Source of the DNA: Permianibacter aggregans
GTDB lineage: Bacteria; Pseudomonadota; Gammaproteobacteria; Enterobacterales; Permianibacteraceae
Length of the DNA: 64,000 nt
NCBI RefSeq assembly: GCF_009756665.1
Contig: NZ_CP037953.1
Coordinates: 2,976,001 to 3,040,000, forward strand
Direction of reading: 5' to 3'
Shown: positions 1 through 8,969 of the stretch, piece after piece
How the letters are laid out: the number at the start of each line of letters is the position of its first letter
How positions within the stretch are numbered: position 1 is the first letter of the stretch
Notes under the pieces: generated by a model
The model's input: the letters and a program-made list of their open reading frames with translations, nothing else
Database searches by the model: none
Told to the model about the DNA's origin: nothing
Program-made: the position numbers and the translations under genes

Positions 1-2
1 CA

Positions 3-92
3 GTGGGGCGAGACGAAGAGACAATTCGAGAGTACATCCGGAACCAGGAAAAAGAGGATGAGCGCCTCGAACAAATGAAGCTGTGGAGTTGA
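3..92 (+). CDS. tnpA: C-terminal end of an IS200/IS605-type TnpA transposase (cut by the window edge)
   Basis: The frame opens before the window and ends at the TGA at 90-92, giving 29 visible residues. They contain the segments TIREYIRNQEKED and ERLEQMKLW, which match my memory of the C-terminal helix of the small HUH (Y1) transposases of the IS200/IS605 group. These enzymes move single-stranded DNA with a catalytic tyrosine; the HUH and tyrosine residues would lie upstream of the window and cannot be checked. The hairpin-rich DNA that follows fits the right end of such an element. The identification rests on a short tail only. Confidence 0.6.
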   Translation: MGRDEETIREYIRNQEKEDERLEQMKLWS

Positions 93-207
93 GAGGCCAC
101 CGTCAAGGTGGCAGAAAATACGCGGGGCCGCGTTAGCGACCCCGAACAAGCCGCTTCGAGCGGCTCACAAATTTAAAGCCCCCGGCTTTGCCGGGGGATA
201 TTTACTT
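93..207 (+). mobile_element. Right end of the IS200/IS605-like element: run of hairpins
   Basis: Directly after the transposase stop come several inverted repeats. They are GCCACC/GGTGGC (95-111), GGGGCCGC with a matching GACCCC arm (about 124-143), GCCGCT/AGCGGC (about 150-165) and a perfect GC-rich hairpin, CCCCCGGC-TTT-GCCGGGGG, at 179-197. IS200/IS605 elements have no terminal inverted repeats but carry subterminal hairpins recognised by TnpA, so this is read as the element's right end. The exact cleavage point, probably within 198-210, is not determined. Confidence 0.5.
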
Positions 208-426
208 GAGTCGGGTTGTAAGATCGTCGTTTCAACGGATAGCCGCGCATATCCATATTTTACGAAGCCAGAGTGGTTTGGCGGCGCAAAAAAAGTACCA
301 AAAATTTACTGTGACAAGTCTGCAGCAAGAGCTAAAGAAATATTGGCAAATAGGAATGTGGCGGAATTATGTAAGCCATGTGTTAAACCAAATAAAGCTG
401 AGAGAGTGCTTTTGGCTAGAATTTAG
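205..426 (+). pseudogene. Possible C-terminal gene fragment next to the IS end
   Basis: Frame 1 is open from inside the IS end to a TAG at 424-426. It encodes about 73 residues including STDSRAYPYF, EWFGGAKKVPKIYCDKSA and ELCKPCVKPNKAERVLL. The composition (ordered charged and aromatic residues, a C-x(n)-C-K-P-C pattern) looks more protein-like than the alternative frame at 188-454. No start codon with a ribosome-binding site is visible on this side of the element, so it may be the 3' remainder of a gene interrupted by the insertion. I do not recognise the family. Confidence 0.25.
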
Positions 427-562
427 ATCTTGTAAGTTGGTTTGGGCGAAGTGAAGGCCAACATGGCTGTTGAAAAGTCTGAAGTGGATAGTATGAGTGC
501 CTTTATCTCTTGTGTGTAAGGCACACGAATTTAAAGTAACCATTTAGTCAAAAAGGTAAGCA

Positions 563-2812
563 ATGACTGAATCCATGTACGGCGATATTGAACGCCGGGC
601 CTTGTCGGATTTTACCGAACAGGCGTATTTGAATTACTCGATGTACGTGATCATGGATCGCGCCCTGCCATTTATTGGTGATGGCCTAAAGCCGGTGCAG
701 CGGCGCATCGTTTATGCGATGAGCGAGCTGGGGCTGGATGCCGCCTCGAAGCATAAAAAGTCGGCGCGTACCGTCGGTGATGTGCTCGGTAAATACCATC
801 CGCATGGCGACAGCGCCTGTTATGAAGCGCTGGTGTTGATGGCGCAGCCATTCAGCTATCGTTATCCATTGATCGACGGTCAAGGTAACTTCGGTTCGCC
901 GGATGACCCGAAATCGTTCGCGGCGATGCGTTATACCGAATCGAAGCTGTCGAAGTATGCGCAGTTATTGCTGGAAGAACTGGGTCAAGGTACGACCGAT
1001 TGGCAGCCGAACTTTGACGGCACGATGGAAGAGCCGGTGAATTTGCCGGCACGGGTACCGAATTTATTGTGCAATGGCACCACCGGTATCGCCGTTGGTA
1101 TGGCTACCGATATTCCACCGCATAACCTGCGTGAAGTGGTTGCCGCTTGTACCTTCCTGCTCGATCATCCGACTTGCGAAATCGAAGAGCTGGCCGTGCG
1201 CTTACCCGGTCCGGATTTTCCGACCGAAGCGGAAATCATCACGCCGCGTATCGAAATGCTGGAGATGTACAAAACCGGCAAAGGCAGTATCCGTCAGCGC
1301 GCCAAATATGAAGTGGAAGACGGCGAGGTAGTGATCACGGCGCTGCCGTATCAAACCTCCGGTTCGAAAGTCATCGAGCAAATCGCTGCCCAGATGCAGC
1401 AGAAGAAACTGCCGATGGTTGCCGATTTGCGCGATGAATCCGACCACGAACATCCGTGCCGTATTGTTATCGTGCCGCGCTCGAATCGGATTGATGCCGC
1501 TGAACTGATGGGCCATTTGTTCGCGACTACCGATCTGGAAAAATCTTTCCGCGCCAACTTCAACGTCATCGGCCTTGATGGCAAGCCGCAAGTCAAAGAT
1601 TTAAAAACGCTGCTGAGTGAATGGCTGACGTTCCGTGTGGATACCGTGCGTCGTCGTTTGCAATGGCGTTTGGATAAAGTCGAAGCGCGTTTGCATATTT
1701 TGGATGGCTTGCTGGTCGCGTTCCTGAATATTGATGAAGTGATTCGCATCATCCGTGAAGAGGAAAATCCGAAGCAGGAGCTGATGGCGCGATTTGGTTT
1801 GTCTGACAGGCAGGCCGAAGCGATTCTTGATTTGAAACTGCGCCATTTGGCCAAGCTCGAAGAAATCAAGATTCGTGGCGAGCAAATGGAATTGATGCAG
1901 GAACAAGCCAACCTGCAGCGCACGCTGGCCAGTGACACCCGGATGAAGAATCTGGTGCGTTCGGAACTGCTGGCCGATTCGCACAAGTTTGGCGATGAGC
2001 GCCGCTCGCCTATCGTTGAACGCGAACAGGCGAAAGCGATCAGCGAAGACGAAATGCTGCCATCGGAACCCGTAACGGTTGTGCTGTCGCAAATGGGCTG
2101 GGCGCGTTGCGCCAAAGGCCACGATGTTGATGCGCCGGGTTTGAATTACAAAGCCGGGGATTCGTATTTGGCCAGTGCGCAAGGCAAGAGCAATCAACAG
2201 GCGGTATTTATGGATAGCACCGGCCGTGCTTATTCGGTTACCGCCAAAGACCTGCCGAGTGCACGCGGCCAAGGCGAGCCGCTGACTTCACGCTTTACGC
2301 CAGAACCCGGTGCAACGTTTACCGGCGTCGCGCTCGCCGAAGAAAGCGAGCAATACCTGATTTGCTCCGATGGCGGTTACGGTTTCGTTTGTAACTACGG
2401 TGATTTGGTCTCGCGCAACAAGTCCGGCAAGAACGTGCTGAACATGCCGAGCGGCGCGCTGGTGTTGCCGATGCAGCCGGTGTCGAATATCGAAACCGAT
2501 CGCGTCGCGGTGGCCACCAATGACGGCCGCCTGCTGGTGTTCCCGCTGAAAGATTTGCCGCAAATGGCCAAAGGCAAAGGCAACAAGATGATCGGCATAG
2601 AAACCGCGAAGCTTGAAAAGCGCGAGGAGTTTGTTGCCGGTGCCGTCGTGCTGCCGGAGAACGCCAACTTGCTGATTACTTCCGGCAAACGCACGTTCAC
2701 GATGAAGCCTTCGGATCTGGAGCATTACCTTGGTGAGCGTGGCCGGCGCGGTCACAAATTGCCGCGCGGTTTCCAGAAAGTCGATGCCGTTGGTATTGAA
2801 CGGAAAGATTGA
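563..2812 (+). CDS. parC: DNA topoisomerase IV subunit A
   Basis: Breakage-reunion subunit of topoisomerase IV, which with ParE decatenates daughter chromosomes. The 749 residues are close to the 752 of E. coli ParC, and the N-terminus is collinear with it. The catalytic tyrosine is Y124, in AAMRYTES. The quinolone-resistance region [12 protein letters not shown] has Ser84 and Glu88, the residues associated with drug sensitivity. The C-terminal part (about 500-740) has the repeated beta-strand pattern of the ParC DNA-wrapping pinwheel. The start ATG follows AAAAAGGTAAGCA, with AGG as a modest Shine-Dalgarno. parE is not in the window. A strong terminator follows within 20 bp. Confidence 0.97.
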   Translation: MTESMYGDIERRALSDFTEQAYLNYSMYVIMDRALPFIGDGLKPVQRRIVYAMSELGLDAASKHKKSARTVGDVLGKYHPHGDSACYEALVLMAQPFSYRYPLIDGQGNFGSPDDPKSFAAMRYTESKLSKYAQLLLEELGQGTTDWQPNFDGTMEEPVNLPARVPNLLCNGTTGIAVGMATDIPPHNLREVVAACTFLLDHPTCEIEELAVRLPGPDFPTEAEIITPRIEMLEMYKTGKGSIRQRAKYEVEDGEVVITALPYQTSGSKVIEQIAAQMQQKKLPMVADLRDESDHEHPCRIVIVPRSNRIDAAELMGHLFATTDLEKSFRANFNVIGLDGKPQVKDLKTLLSEWLTFRVDTVRRRLQWRLDKVEARLHILDGLLVAFLNIDEVIRIIREEENPKQELMARFGLSDRQAEAILDLKLRHLAKLEEIKIRGEQMELMQEQANLQRTLASDTRMKNLVRSELLADSHKFGDERRSPIVEREQAKAISEDEMLPSEPVTVVLSQMGWARCAKGHDVDAPGLNYKAGDSYLASAQGKSNQQAVFMDSTGRAYSVTAKDLPSARGQGEPLTSRFTPEPGATFTGVALAEESEQYLICSDGGYGFVCNYGDLVSRNKSGKNVLNMPSGALVLPMQPVSNIETDRVAVATNDGRLLVFPLKDLPQMAKGKGNKMIGIETAKLEKREEFVAGAVVLPENANLLITSGKRTFTMKPSDLEHYLGERGRRGHKLPRGFQKVDAVGIERKD

Positions 2813-2828
2813 ACAATACGCGAGCAAT

Positions 2829-2858
2829 AAAAAAGCCCGGTTTTCACCGGGCTTTTTT
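2829..2858 (+). terminator. Rho-independent terminator after parC
   Basis: AAAAGCCCGG and CCGGGCTTTT flank a short TTTTCA loop and are followed by a T run. A-tracts on both sides make it potentially bidirectional, so it may also serve the convergent gene ending at 2880. Confidence 0.9.
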
Positions 2859-2879
2859 CTGTCTTGAATTCGAAGCGAA

Positions 2880-3644
2880 TTACAGGACTTTTTTGCGGTT
2901 CAAGGCCAGCAGACCAAAGGCAATCAGTGCCAGTGAAGCCGGGGCAGGAACGCCAACCGGCGGCGCGCCCGTTTCGGCGGTGACCAGGTTCAGGAACATC
3001 TGGGTGTTGTCAAAACCGGCCCAGGTTGGCGAGTGATCCCAAACGTTTTGGTCGGTGATGAAGAACACGCTGCCAGGACCGATGTTTTGGTAGGCCATCA
3101 TGACCGAGCCGATCAGGCCGTTGCCGTACATCAGCGCTTCGGCGCTGCCAGAAATCGACAGCTCGCTGTAGCAGGCGTATTCGTAGTTGTTCACGCCAGC
3201 GGTCAGCGTGTGCTCCAGGATTTCACCATCAGCGCGCGAAGCGGTTTGGAAACCACAGGAAACCGCGTTATTGACCGTGTGCATCGTGGCGCCCAGGAAA
3301 GCCAGCGCGGTGTTGATGCGGTTGTTCTGGGCTGGCATGAAGCTGCCGTGCTCGCCCATGAAGGCAATGCGGCCACCTTGGGCCAGGTACGCGGCCATCG
3401 CGTCCAGCTCGGCGCTGGTGTAGTCATTGGCTGGTTGCATGGCCCACAGCAGGTTAACGCCGTTCAGGTTGAAGCTGTCGAGGTTGCCGTTCAGCACGCT
3501 CGACGTGTGGCCGTTGGCATTGTAGAAATTGTTCAGGGTGTTCGGGCTGTAGGCATCACTCCAGATATTGACGATGCCGGCTTGCGATGCTGTCGATACC
3601 ACTGCAAATACTGCGGCGGTGAACGCCATTTTGATCGATTTCAT
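2880..3644 (-). CDS. Secreted protein with GATase-like fold region and PEP-CTERM-like sorting signal
   Basis: 254 residues. An N-terminal signal peptide (MKSIKMAFTAAVFAVVSTASQA) has a cleavage site near residue 22. The C-terminus is a sorting signal: VPAPASLALIAF, a hydrophobic stretch, then a basic NRKKVL tail. This is the architecture of PEP-CTERM proteins, which are processed by an exosortase/archaeosortase-type membrane transpeptidase and are often linked to exopolysaccharide. The middle (WSDAYSP, DAMAAYLAQGGRIAFMGEHGSF) resembles the glutamine-amidotransferase-like domain found in some PEP-CTERM proteins; no catalytic function is claimed. An AGGGA ribosome-binding site lies 7 bp before the ATG. 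It is convergent with parC. No exosortase gene is present here. Confidence 0.75.
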   Translation of the reverse strand: MKSIKMAFTAAVFAVVSTASQAGIVNIWSDAYSPNTLNNFYNANGHTSSVLNGNLDSFNLNGVNLLWAMQPANDYTSAELDAMAAYLAQGGRIAFMGEHGSFMPAQNNRINTALAFLGATMHTVNNAVSCGFQTASRADGEILEHTLTAGVNNYEYACYSELSISGSAEALMYGNGLIGSVMMAYQNIGPGSVFFITDQNVWDHSPTWAGFDNTQMFLNLVTAETGAPPVGVPAPASLALIAFGLLALNRKKVL

Positions 3645-4093
3645 CAGGTGTCCCTAATTCAAGGTGGTTTCAGATGGAAAGCGCCGTCAGTCATTGGTGG
3701 CGCCGGCGTGCAGGTAAGCAATAATTACACCAATAAATAACTGACTGATTTATTTAGATATTTTTGGAATAGAAAATAGTGGGTGTAAATTATTTGGACA
3801 GTCTTGCCGAGTGATGGGGCGCTGAAAACCGAGTCGATTTTGCATGAAGCTGCGAGGAAAACCGCTTTAAAAACCGCTATTTGGCGGAAGTTTTCTGCCG
3901 ATGGGGCAGGCGGCGGCCGTTAAGGGCTGTCAAACTGGTTTACAGCGACTCGGTAAGAATGACGTGAATAGCGCACAAGTTACTGAAAATACAGCGACTT
4001 ACCGCTTTGGAACGCGATATGCATTTGGCAAAGCAGCGCTGGCGCAATCCGGTGTCGGTGTCTTTCCCAAAAACAATACATGGAGGTTTACCA
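3645..4093. other. 449-bp divergent intergenic region
   Basis: This region separates two outward-facing genes for surface proteins. It holds an AT-rich stretch at about 3720-3800 that would suit promoters for both. Short open frames run through it (3901-4176 plus, 3940-4203 minus) but none has a ribosome-binding site or convincing composition. No RNA gene or repeat was recognised. Confidence 0.5.
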
Positions 4094-4747
4094 ATGAATT
4101 GGCGTTCAATTACCGCGGTGGCGCTGTTGATGGCGGCTTGGGTGTCGCCGGTGCAGGCAACGGTCCTGGTTCCTGACAGCTTTACGGATTTGGATGGCAT
4201 CACTTACGACGATGACAACTCGCTCTTTGGCGTTGTGATCGAAGATATGTCGATTCCTTTTTCATTCAGCGCTTATGGCGGCACGGTATCCGGTTCGGTG
4301 CAAAGCCGCGTCGTGCTGAACGAGAACGGCACCTACGACTTTTACTGGCGGGTATTCAATGACGCGGAATCGGCCGGCGCAATTTATAGCTGGCGCATCG
4401 GCGGTTTTCTCGAAGATATTTACGACGCCAATTGGCGCATAGATTCACTTGGCGATGTGGCGACCAGCATGGCGCTGCTGTTCAGCGATCCGGGTGGTTT
4501 CGTCAACTTCTACTTCACCGATGATGCGGGCGCCGCGACGCTGCTGCCGGGTCTTTCCAGCCACTTTTTCTACATCCGCTCTGATGCCACGAACTACGAT
4601 ATGTCGGCCATCTACGACTTGACCAACTTTGGGCAAACGGAAATCAGCGGTTTGTACAGCACGTTTGCACCCGCACAGGTGCCGACGTTTGGGCCGTTGA
4701 TGCTGATGCTGTCGGGTTTGCTGGCTTTACGGCGTCGGCAACGTTAA
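4094..4747 (+). CDS. Secreted protein with PEP-CTERM/IPTL-like C-terminal sorting signal
   Basis: 217 residues counted from ATG 4094, which is preceded by GGAGG (4082-4086) at good spacing; the frame is open farther upstream but lacks a ribosome-binding site. The N-terminus MNWRSITAVALLMAAW...VQA is a signal peptide. The C-terminus VPTFGPLMLMLSGLLALRRRQR combines a PTxGxLML motif, a membrane segment and an arginine-rich tail, as in IPTL-CTERM and PEP-CTERM signals. The body is rich in Asp, Tyr and Phe and probably a beta-rich secreted domain. I do not recognise the family. Its divergence from the other sorting-signal protein suggests shared regulation. Confidence 0.7.
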   Translation: MNWRSITAVALLMAAWVSPVQATVLVPDSFTDLDGITYDDDNSLFGVVIEDMSIPFSFSAYGGTVSGSVQSRVVLNENGTYDFYWRVFNDAESAGAIYSWRIGGFLEDIYDANWRIDSLGDVATSMALLFSDPGGFVNFYFTDDAGAATLLPGLSSHFFYIRSDATNYDMSAIYDLTNFGQTEISGLYSTFAPAQVPTFGPLMLMLSGLLALRRRQR

Positions 4748-4768
4748 CGCCAATACGAAAACAAAAGC

Positions 4769-4795
4769 AAAAAGGCTGCTTGATGCAGCCTTTTT
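4769..4795 (+). terminator. Rho-independent terminator
   Basis: AAAAAGGCTGC and GCAGCCTTTTT flank a TTGAT loop. The symmetric A and T tracts let it serve both the upstream plus-strand gene and the convergent minus-strand gene ending at 4817. Confidence 0.85.
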
Positions 4796-4816
4796 CACGC
4801 GCTGAGTAAATCACGT

Positions 4817-6094
4817 TCAATCCGGATTGAATTTCAGTTCAATGAAAAACTCATAAGCTTGTTCTGGCAATTTTTCCGGCAGCGCGGGAAACGGCGCCTG
4901 GCTGTCGACCAGATTCATCGCGGTTTCATCAAGGATCTTTTCCGGACTTTTCTCGATATACCAGATGGCGTTGATATCGCCGCTGCGATCCAGATTCAGT
5001 TTCAGAATGACATGGCCTTTGACCCGCGCCAGTTGTGTCAGTCCGTATTTACGTTTCAATTCGCGATGTGGATATTGCAGCGCCTTTTGTAGCTGTGCTT
5101 GCAGCGCCAACTGATAATCAGCCAGTAGCTCAGCGACATCGGTATCGGATAACTTCGGTTTCGCCGGCTCGGCTTTCGCCAGGGTTTCGGCGGCAGGCTC
5201 CTTGGTGATAGCCGTCGCCGGTTTATCGGTCGGTGGCGTTGGTTTCGGTTTGTCGATGATCGTTGTTTGTTGTGGTGCGGGTTTGCTCGCTGCTGGCTTT
5301 TTCGTCTCGCTTTCTGCGCGGGTTTCGTTGCGCGCTGTCTCGGCTTTCGCGACGTCGGCACGTGCCGTTTCGGTCTGGGCGGGCTCGCTGCGAACCGCGG
5401 TGGATTGGGGCGGTTCATTACGCACCGGCTCTGGTTCGGGTGTTGGCGCTGGCGTGGCCTTGGCGATGCGCACCGATTGGTAAACCTTTTCCCGATTTTC
5501 TTGCACGATGAGCGCATTCAATTCCGACAGTCGCGCTGCGACATTGATACCATCGGTGGACAGCAATTCATTTTTCAATTGTAAGCCTGGCGGGCGCGGG
5601 CCGAGATAGCAGCGCAGCAGCATATTGAAAAACAGCGGTGAGCGAATGCGCAGTATTTCAGAGCCGTTGATCATGATCAGCGTGCTGCTGCCGTCACTGT
5701 TATCGAAAATGATTTCGTCGCCTTGCGCCAGACCATGTTGAAACACGCTGTAGAACTGCGCCAGGTTTTCCGCTTCGCGTTGCAGATCATCACGGCTATT
5801 GTTGACGTGCATCAGCTCGCGAAAATGGCGGGCGGTGCCGGTCGCGAACATGCGGTCGGCGGTGACGCGCAAATGCAGCACGCGGCGCTGGCGGGCATCG
5901 AACAATGCTTCCGGAGTCTTGCCCGTTTGGCTGACGTAAAGCGCAACGTGATAGAGATCGAGATTCAGTTGTCTGACCGTACCAATACCATTCAGCGTCA
6001 GCGTCTGGTCTTTACGCAGCAGCGTCGTGCTCAGGTATTCGGCCGGCAGCGCAGCACAGAAAAAGAACAGACAGGCAATAACGCTCCAACGCAT
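4817..6094 (-). CDS. Periplasmic chalcone isomerase-like protein fused to a TonB-type C-terminal domain
   Basis: 425 residues in three parts. First is a signal peptide (MRWSVIACLFFFCAALPA). Residues about 19-190 resemble the bacterial chalcone isomerase-like fold (TLNGIGTVRQLNLDLYHVALYV, FREL, a late FDNSDG segment). About 210-330 is a long Ala/Pro/Glu/Lys/Thr-rich linker of the kind that spans the periplasm. Residues about 335-425 look like the TonB/TolA C-terminal domain (YPHRELKRKYG, GHVILKLNLDRSGDI, a PFPALPEKLP end). There is a cleavable signal rather than an obvious membrane anchor, so an energy-transducing role is uncertain. It is last in a minus-strand group after the lipoprotein and cyclase genes, 59 bp downstream of the lipoprotein. 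Confidence 0.75.
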   Translation of the reverse strand: MRWSVIACLFFFCAALPAEYLSTTLLRKDQTLTLNGIGTVRQLNLDLYHVALYVSQTGKTPEALFDARQRRVLHLRVTADRMFATGTARHFRELMHVNNSRDDLQREAENLAQFYSVFQHGLAQGDEIIFDNSDGSSTLIMINGSEILRIRSPLFFNMLLRCYLGPRPPGLQLKNELLSTDGINVAARLSELNALIVQENREKVYQSVRIAKATPAPTPEPEPVRNEPPQSTAVRSEPAQTETARADVAKAETARNETRAESETKKPAASKPAPQQTTIIDKPKPTPPTDKPATAITKEPAAETLAKAEPAKPKLSDTDVAELLADYQLALQAQLQKALQYPHRELKRKYGLTQLARVKGHVILKLNLDRSGDINAIWYIEKSPEKILDETAMNLVDSQAPFPALPEKLPEQAYEFFIELKFNPD

Positions 6095-6153
6095 GACGGA
6101 ATTCTAGGTAACGCTCGGGTGTGTAAAGCGTAGACCACTTTGGGGGCAAATCG

Positions 6154-7200
6154 CTATTTCTTCAGCGTTTCCAGATTCGCCTGCACGCGTTGCGCCCGCT
6201 CGATCAGTGGTGGCACGTCTTTATTGTCCGGCTGGAGCGCAAGTACTCGCTGCCAGCGTTGAATGGCGCCGCTGATATCGCCTTCACGGTAGCGCTGGCT
6301 GGCCTCGGCGTTCAGTCTGACGACTTCGCTGTCTATCAGGGGTTGCGCCTGAGATTTGGCCAAGGCGATGTCGGCATCGCCAGGGAACAGCTTTCGCCAC
6401 TCCTTCAAGCTCGCCAGCAAGCGATTGACGTCTTTTTGCTGCAGGGCTTGCTGCACGGCGCGCTTCAAGCCCAAACGATGTTCCTCGAGCACCTGCTGTT
6501 CACTGGCCTCGACCTCGGTGACCACCGCTGTTTTGCGCTGCTTGCTGCCTTCGAGTTTGGCGAGCTCAGTCTGCCAGCGCTTGGCTTCCGGCACCTCCAG
6601 ATCCTGAGCAATGTTCAGCGCCCAGCGGGCAAAACCCGTGTGTTTGCGCTCGATGGCGCGCTGCGCGATGGCAAGAATTTCCTGGCCCAATTGTTCGCGC
6701 TCTTTTTCCAGTGCGCTCAAGTCGCCCGGTTCACCGAGCAAATCCGGCGCGTAGCTGTTGGTTTGCCGGTGCACGCGCAGCGCATCGGCGACAAAGCGAC
6801 CGCGCACCAGCTTCAATTCCTCACGCGGCAGCGTCAGCCGCCGATCCAGCAATTCCAGATAATAAGTGCGACGACGTTGCAGCGCGGTGGAGTCCGGCAG
6901 CGTCAGCAAACCGGCATCGAGTTGATTGAGCGCCGCGCCCCATTGTTTCTTGTCCCAGAGCTGCTCAGCCCGGCTCAGGTGATCGGCTTCCAGCGCGGCG
7001 GCTTGCTGTTGTAGTGCCGCCAGTTCCGTTTTTAACGCGGCGTTGTTCGGGTCGTTGGCCAGCGCCTGTTCGGCCCGGCGCAATTGCTCGGATAAATCCT
7101 GACGCGTCTCGGGCGCCACGGCGTCCCGCACGGATTGCGGCATCAGTTGGCAAGCAGATAAACAGCAGATCAGCAGCAGCGCGCTGCAGGTTCGCATCAT
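6154..7200 (-). CDS. Outer-membrane-type lipoprotein with TPR-like repeats
   Basis: 348 residues. The N-terminus MMRTCSALLLICCLSAC is a lipoprotein signal with the lipobox LSAC and lipidation at about Cys17. No Asp follows the cysteine, so outer-membrane sorting is expected. The rest is almost wholly helical with TPR-like pairs, for example AEQALANDPNNAALKTELAAL near the start and GDISGAIQRWQRVLALQPDN near the end. TPR lipoproteins usually act as scaffolds; no specific partner is evident. Its start overlaps the stop of the upstream cyclase gene by 4 bp (ATGA), so the two are probably translationally coupled. Confidence 0.75.
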   Translation of the reverse strand: MMRTCSALLLICCLSACQLMPQSVRDAVAPETRQDLSEQLRRAEQALANDPNNAALKTELAALQQQAAALEADHLSRAEQLWDKKQWGAALNQLDAGLLTLPDSTALQRRRTYYLELLDRRLTLPREELKLVRGRFVADALRVHRQTNSYAPDLLGEPGDLSALEKEREQLGQEILAIAQRAIERKHTGFARWALNIAQDLEVPEAKRWQTELAKLEGSKQRKTAVVTEVEASEQQVLEEHRLGLKRAVQQALQQKDVNRLLASLKEWRKLFPGDADIALAKSQAQPLIDSEVVRLNAEASQRYREGDISGAIQRWQRVLALQPDNKDVPPLIERAQRVQANLETLKK

Positions 7201-8654
7201 TGGCTCAATTTCGGCAAATAAGACAACACGTGTTCGACCTGGCGATCGATCAGCAGATTGAACGGTTCATGCAAACGTTTTAACACAAATGTCGAGGTCT
7301 GTTCACTTTTCCCTTTCAGCGCGATATTGCCTTTCGCTTCCACTTCGATGCGATGGCGAATTTTCGGCTGATGCAACACCGCTTCGCTGAGCACGATTTC
7401 ACTGCCGGTGCTGGCTTCGCAAAGCCGCGCGGCAGTGTTCACCGAATCACCGATGACCGTGTACTGCATCCGATCTTCCGAGCCCATGCTGCCGGCAATC
7501 ATGTCGCCGGTGTGCAAACCAATGCGGAACTGCACCGGTGGCATCCAGCTTGGGCGATGGCGTACGGAGGCTTCGACCAACTGGCTGAACAAGCTGCAGA
7601 AACAGAGCGCGTGAAAAGGATGCTCTGGATCTTTATGCGGCGAACCGAACACCAGCATGACGCCATCACCGATGTATTTATCGACATTGCCCTGATACAA
7701 CTTGGCGGCGCGATTGACCAACGAGAAATAAAAATTCAGCAATTCGGCGACGCGCTGGGCCGGCAGTTTTTCGCTCAGCGAAGTAAAGCCAACCAGATCG
7801 ATGAACACGACGGTAGCGACCACATGCTTGGCCGGTGCCTGTACGCCATCGTTCAGCATCAGTTGTGTGGCCACCGATTTCGAGACAAAGCGCGACAAGG
7901 TTTTTTCAGTGTGCTGACGTTTGTGCAGATGCTGAGCCATGTCGTTCAGCGTGCCAATAATTTCACCGATTTCGTCATCGCGTCGTTCGTTGATCAGCAA
8001 CTCATAACGGCCTTCGCGCAGCGCACGTGTCGCGTGCGTTAAACGATCAATAGGTTGCGCCAGCCAGCGCCCGAGCAAATAAGCGCCGAACATCGCGACG
8101 ACGATCATCAGCGCCGAGGCAATGGCGATTTTGCGCACGGAATTGCGCAGCGGATTTTCCAGGCTTTCCCGATCGAGTGTGATCAGCAAATAACCGGCTT
8201 TCAGATCATGAAACAGAATCGGTGCTGTCAACGCGACTTGTGTACTCAGTGACGGCATCTCACGCACCAGCGACAGTTTGTCGAGTTGATGAATCGGTAA
8301 CGCTGGCATCTCATCGGTGCTGACGACAACGAGGCCGTACTGATCATAAACCGCGGCGCTCAAGATATACGGATCGTCTTTGATCGTACCGAGCAGAACT
8401 GACAATTGCAGTTTGTCTTCAGCGAGCAGTGGTTCAGCGGCGGAGCTTGCCGACAACTTAGCAAGATGATGGCCGTAGGCAATCGCATGCTGCGCCAGCA
8501 GACGTTCAACACTGAAACTGGTGAACCACCAACTGATCGCCATGATCACGGCCATGACGCCGCCGATCGCAAATGCGAGCTTCTGCGCCAGCGTCAGCGA
8601 AGGCGCTTCTGTCTTAAGGTTATATGGCGCGGAACGATAGCGTGATGTGGCCAT
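7197..8654 (-). CDS. Membrane-bound class III adenylate cyclase with HAMP domain
   Basis: 485 residues. Membrane segments at about 29-48 and 175-198 enclose a periplasmic sensor of roughly 125 residues. A HAMP linker (LTHATRALREGRYELL) and a C-terminal class III cyclase domain follow. Metal-binding aspartates lie in FIDLVGFTS and YIGDGVM. The lysine in VDKYIGD and the aspartate in VIGDSVNTAARL are the pair that normally select ATP over GTP, and the transition-state Asn and Arg are present in VNTAAR. The gene therefore most likely makes cAMP in response to an envelope signal. It is first in an operon with the lipoprotein and TonB-like genes. Confidence 0.88.
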   Translation of the reverse strand: MATSRYRSAPYNLKTEAPSLTLAQKLAFAIGGVMAVIMAISWWFTSFSVERLLAQHAIAYGHHLAKLSASSAAEPLLAEDKLQLSVLLGTIKDDPYILSAAVYDQYGLVVVSTDEMPALPIHQLDKLSLVREMPSLSTQVALTAPILFHDLKAGYLLITLDRESLENPLRNSVRKIAIASALMIVVAMFGAYLLGRWLAQPIDRLTHATRALREGRYELLINERRDDEIGEIIGTLNDMAQHLHKRQHTEKTLSRFVSKSVATQLMLNDGVQAPAKHVVATVVFIDLVGFTSLSEKLPAQRVAELLNFYFSLVNRAAKLYQGNVDKYIGDGVMLVFGSPHKDPEHPFHALCFCSLFSQLVEASVRHRPSWMPPVQFRIGLHTGDMIAGSMGSEDRMQYTVIGDSVNTAARLCEASTGSEIVLSEAVLHQPKIRHRIEVEAKGNIALKGKSEQTSTFVLKRLHEPFNLLIDRQVEHVLSYLPKLSQ

Positions 8655-8969
8655 TCAGTTCTTCGTTTACACTTGTTCGCCTGACAGCGTGATGGACGCA
8701 ACGAATGAACGGGTCACCATGCGTGCTGCATTGATAGCTGGCCGATGGTTGATGAATCGTTATGCGTTCTTCGTTACTACGGCCGATGATTTTCGGCCCG
8801 CCGATCACGCCAGCCCTGGCATTACCCCTGAGAAAGCCTTGCTTTTCACCCCGCAATCCGGTGGTGGCCAGCAAGGAAACGAACCCGAGTTTGCCAGCAT
8901 TCGCCCGATACGCCAAGCGGCAACACGCTGGAACGGAGCAATGCGACAACAATGAGCGAAAAGTAGGCA
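8655..8969. other. 315-bp divergent intergenic region upstream of serB
   Basis: This region lies between the outward-facing cyclase and serB genes. Short frames on both strands (8647-8955 plus, 8620-9129 minus) lack ribosome-binding sites and protein-like composition. No RNA, repeat or clear operator was recognised; promoters for both flanking genes are expected here. Confidence 0.4.

Noticed and set aside
188-454. Plus-strand frame of 88 codons near the left end
   Set aside because: It starts inside the IS right-end hairpin, has no ribosome-binding site and is a less protein-like frame than the one ending at 426.
1351-2115. Long minus-strand frames opposite parC (also 1601-2272 and 2288-2827)
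   Set aside because: They lie wholly inside parC, which is certain, and look like codon-bias shadows.
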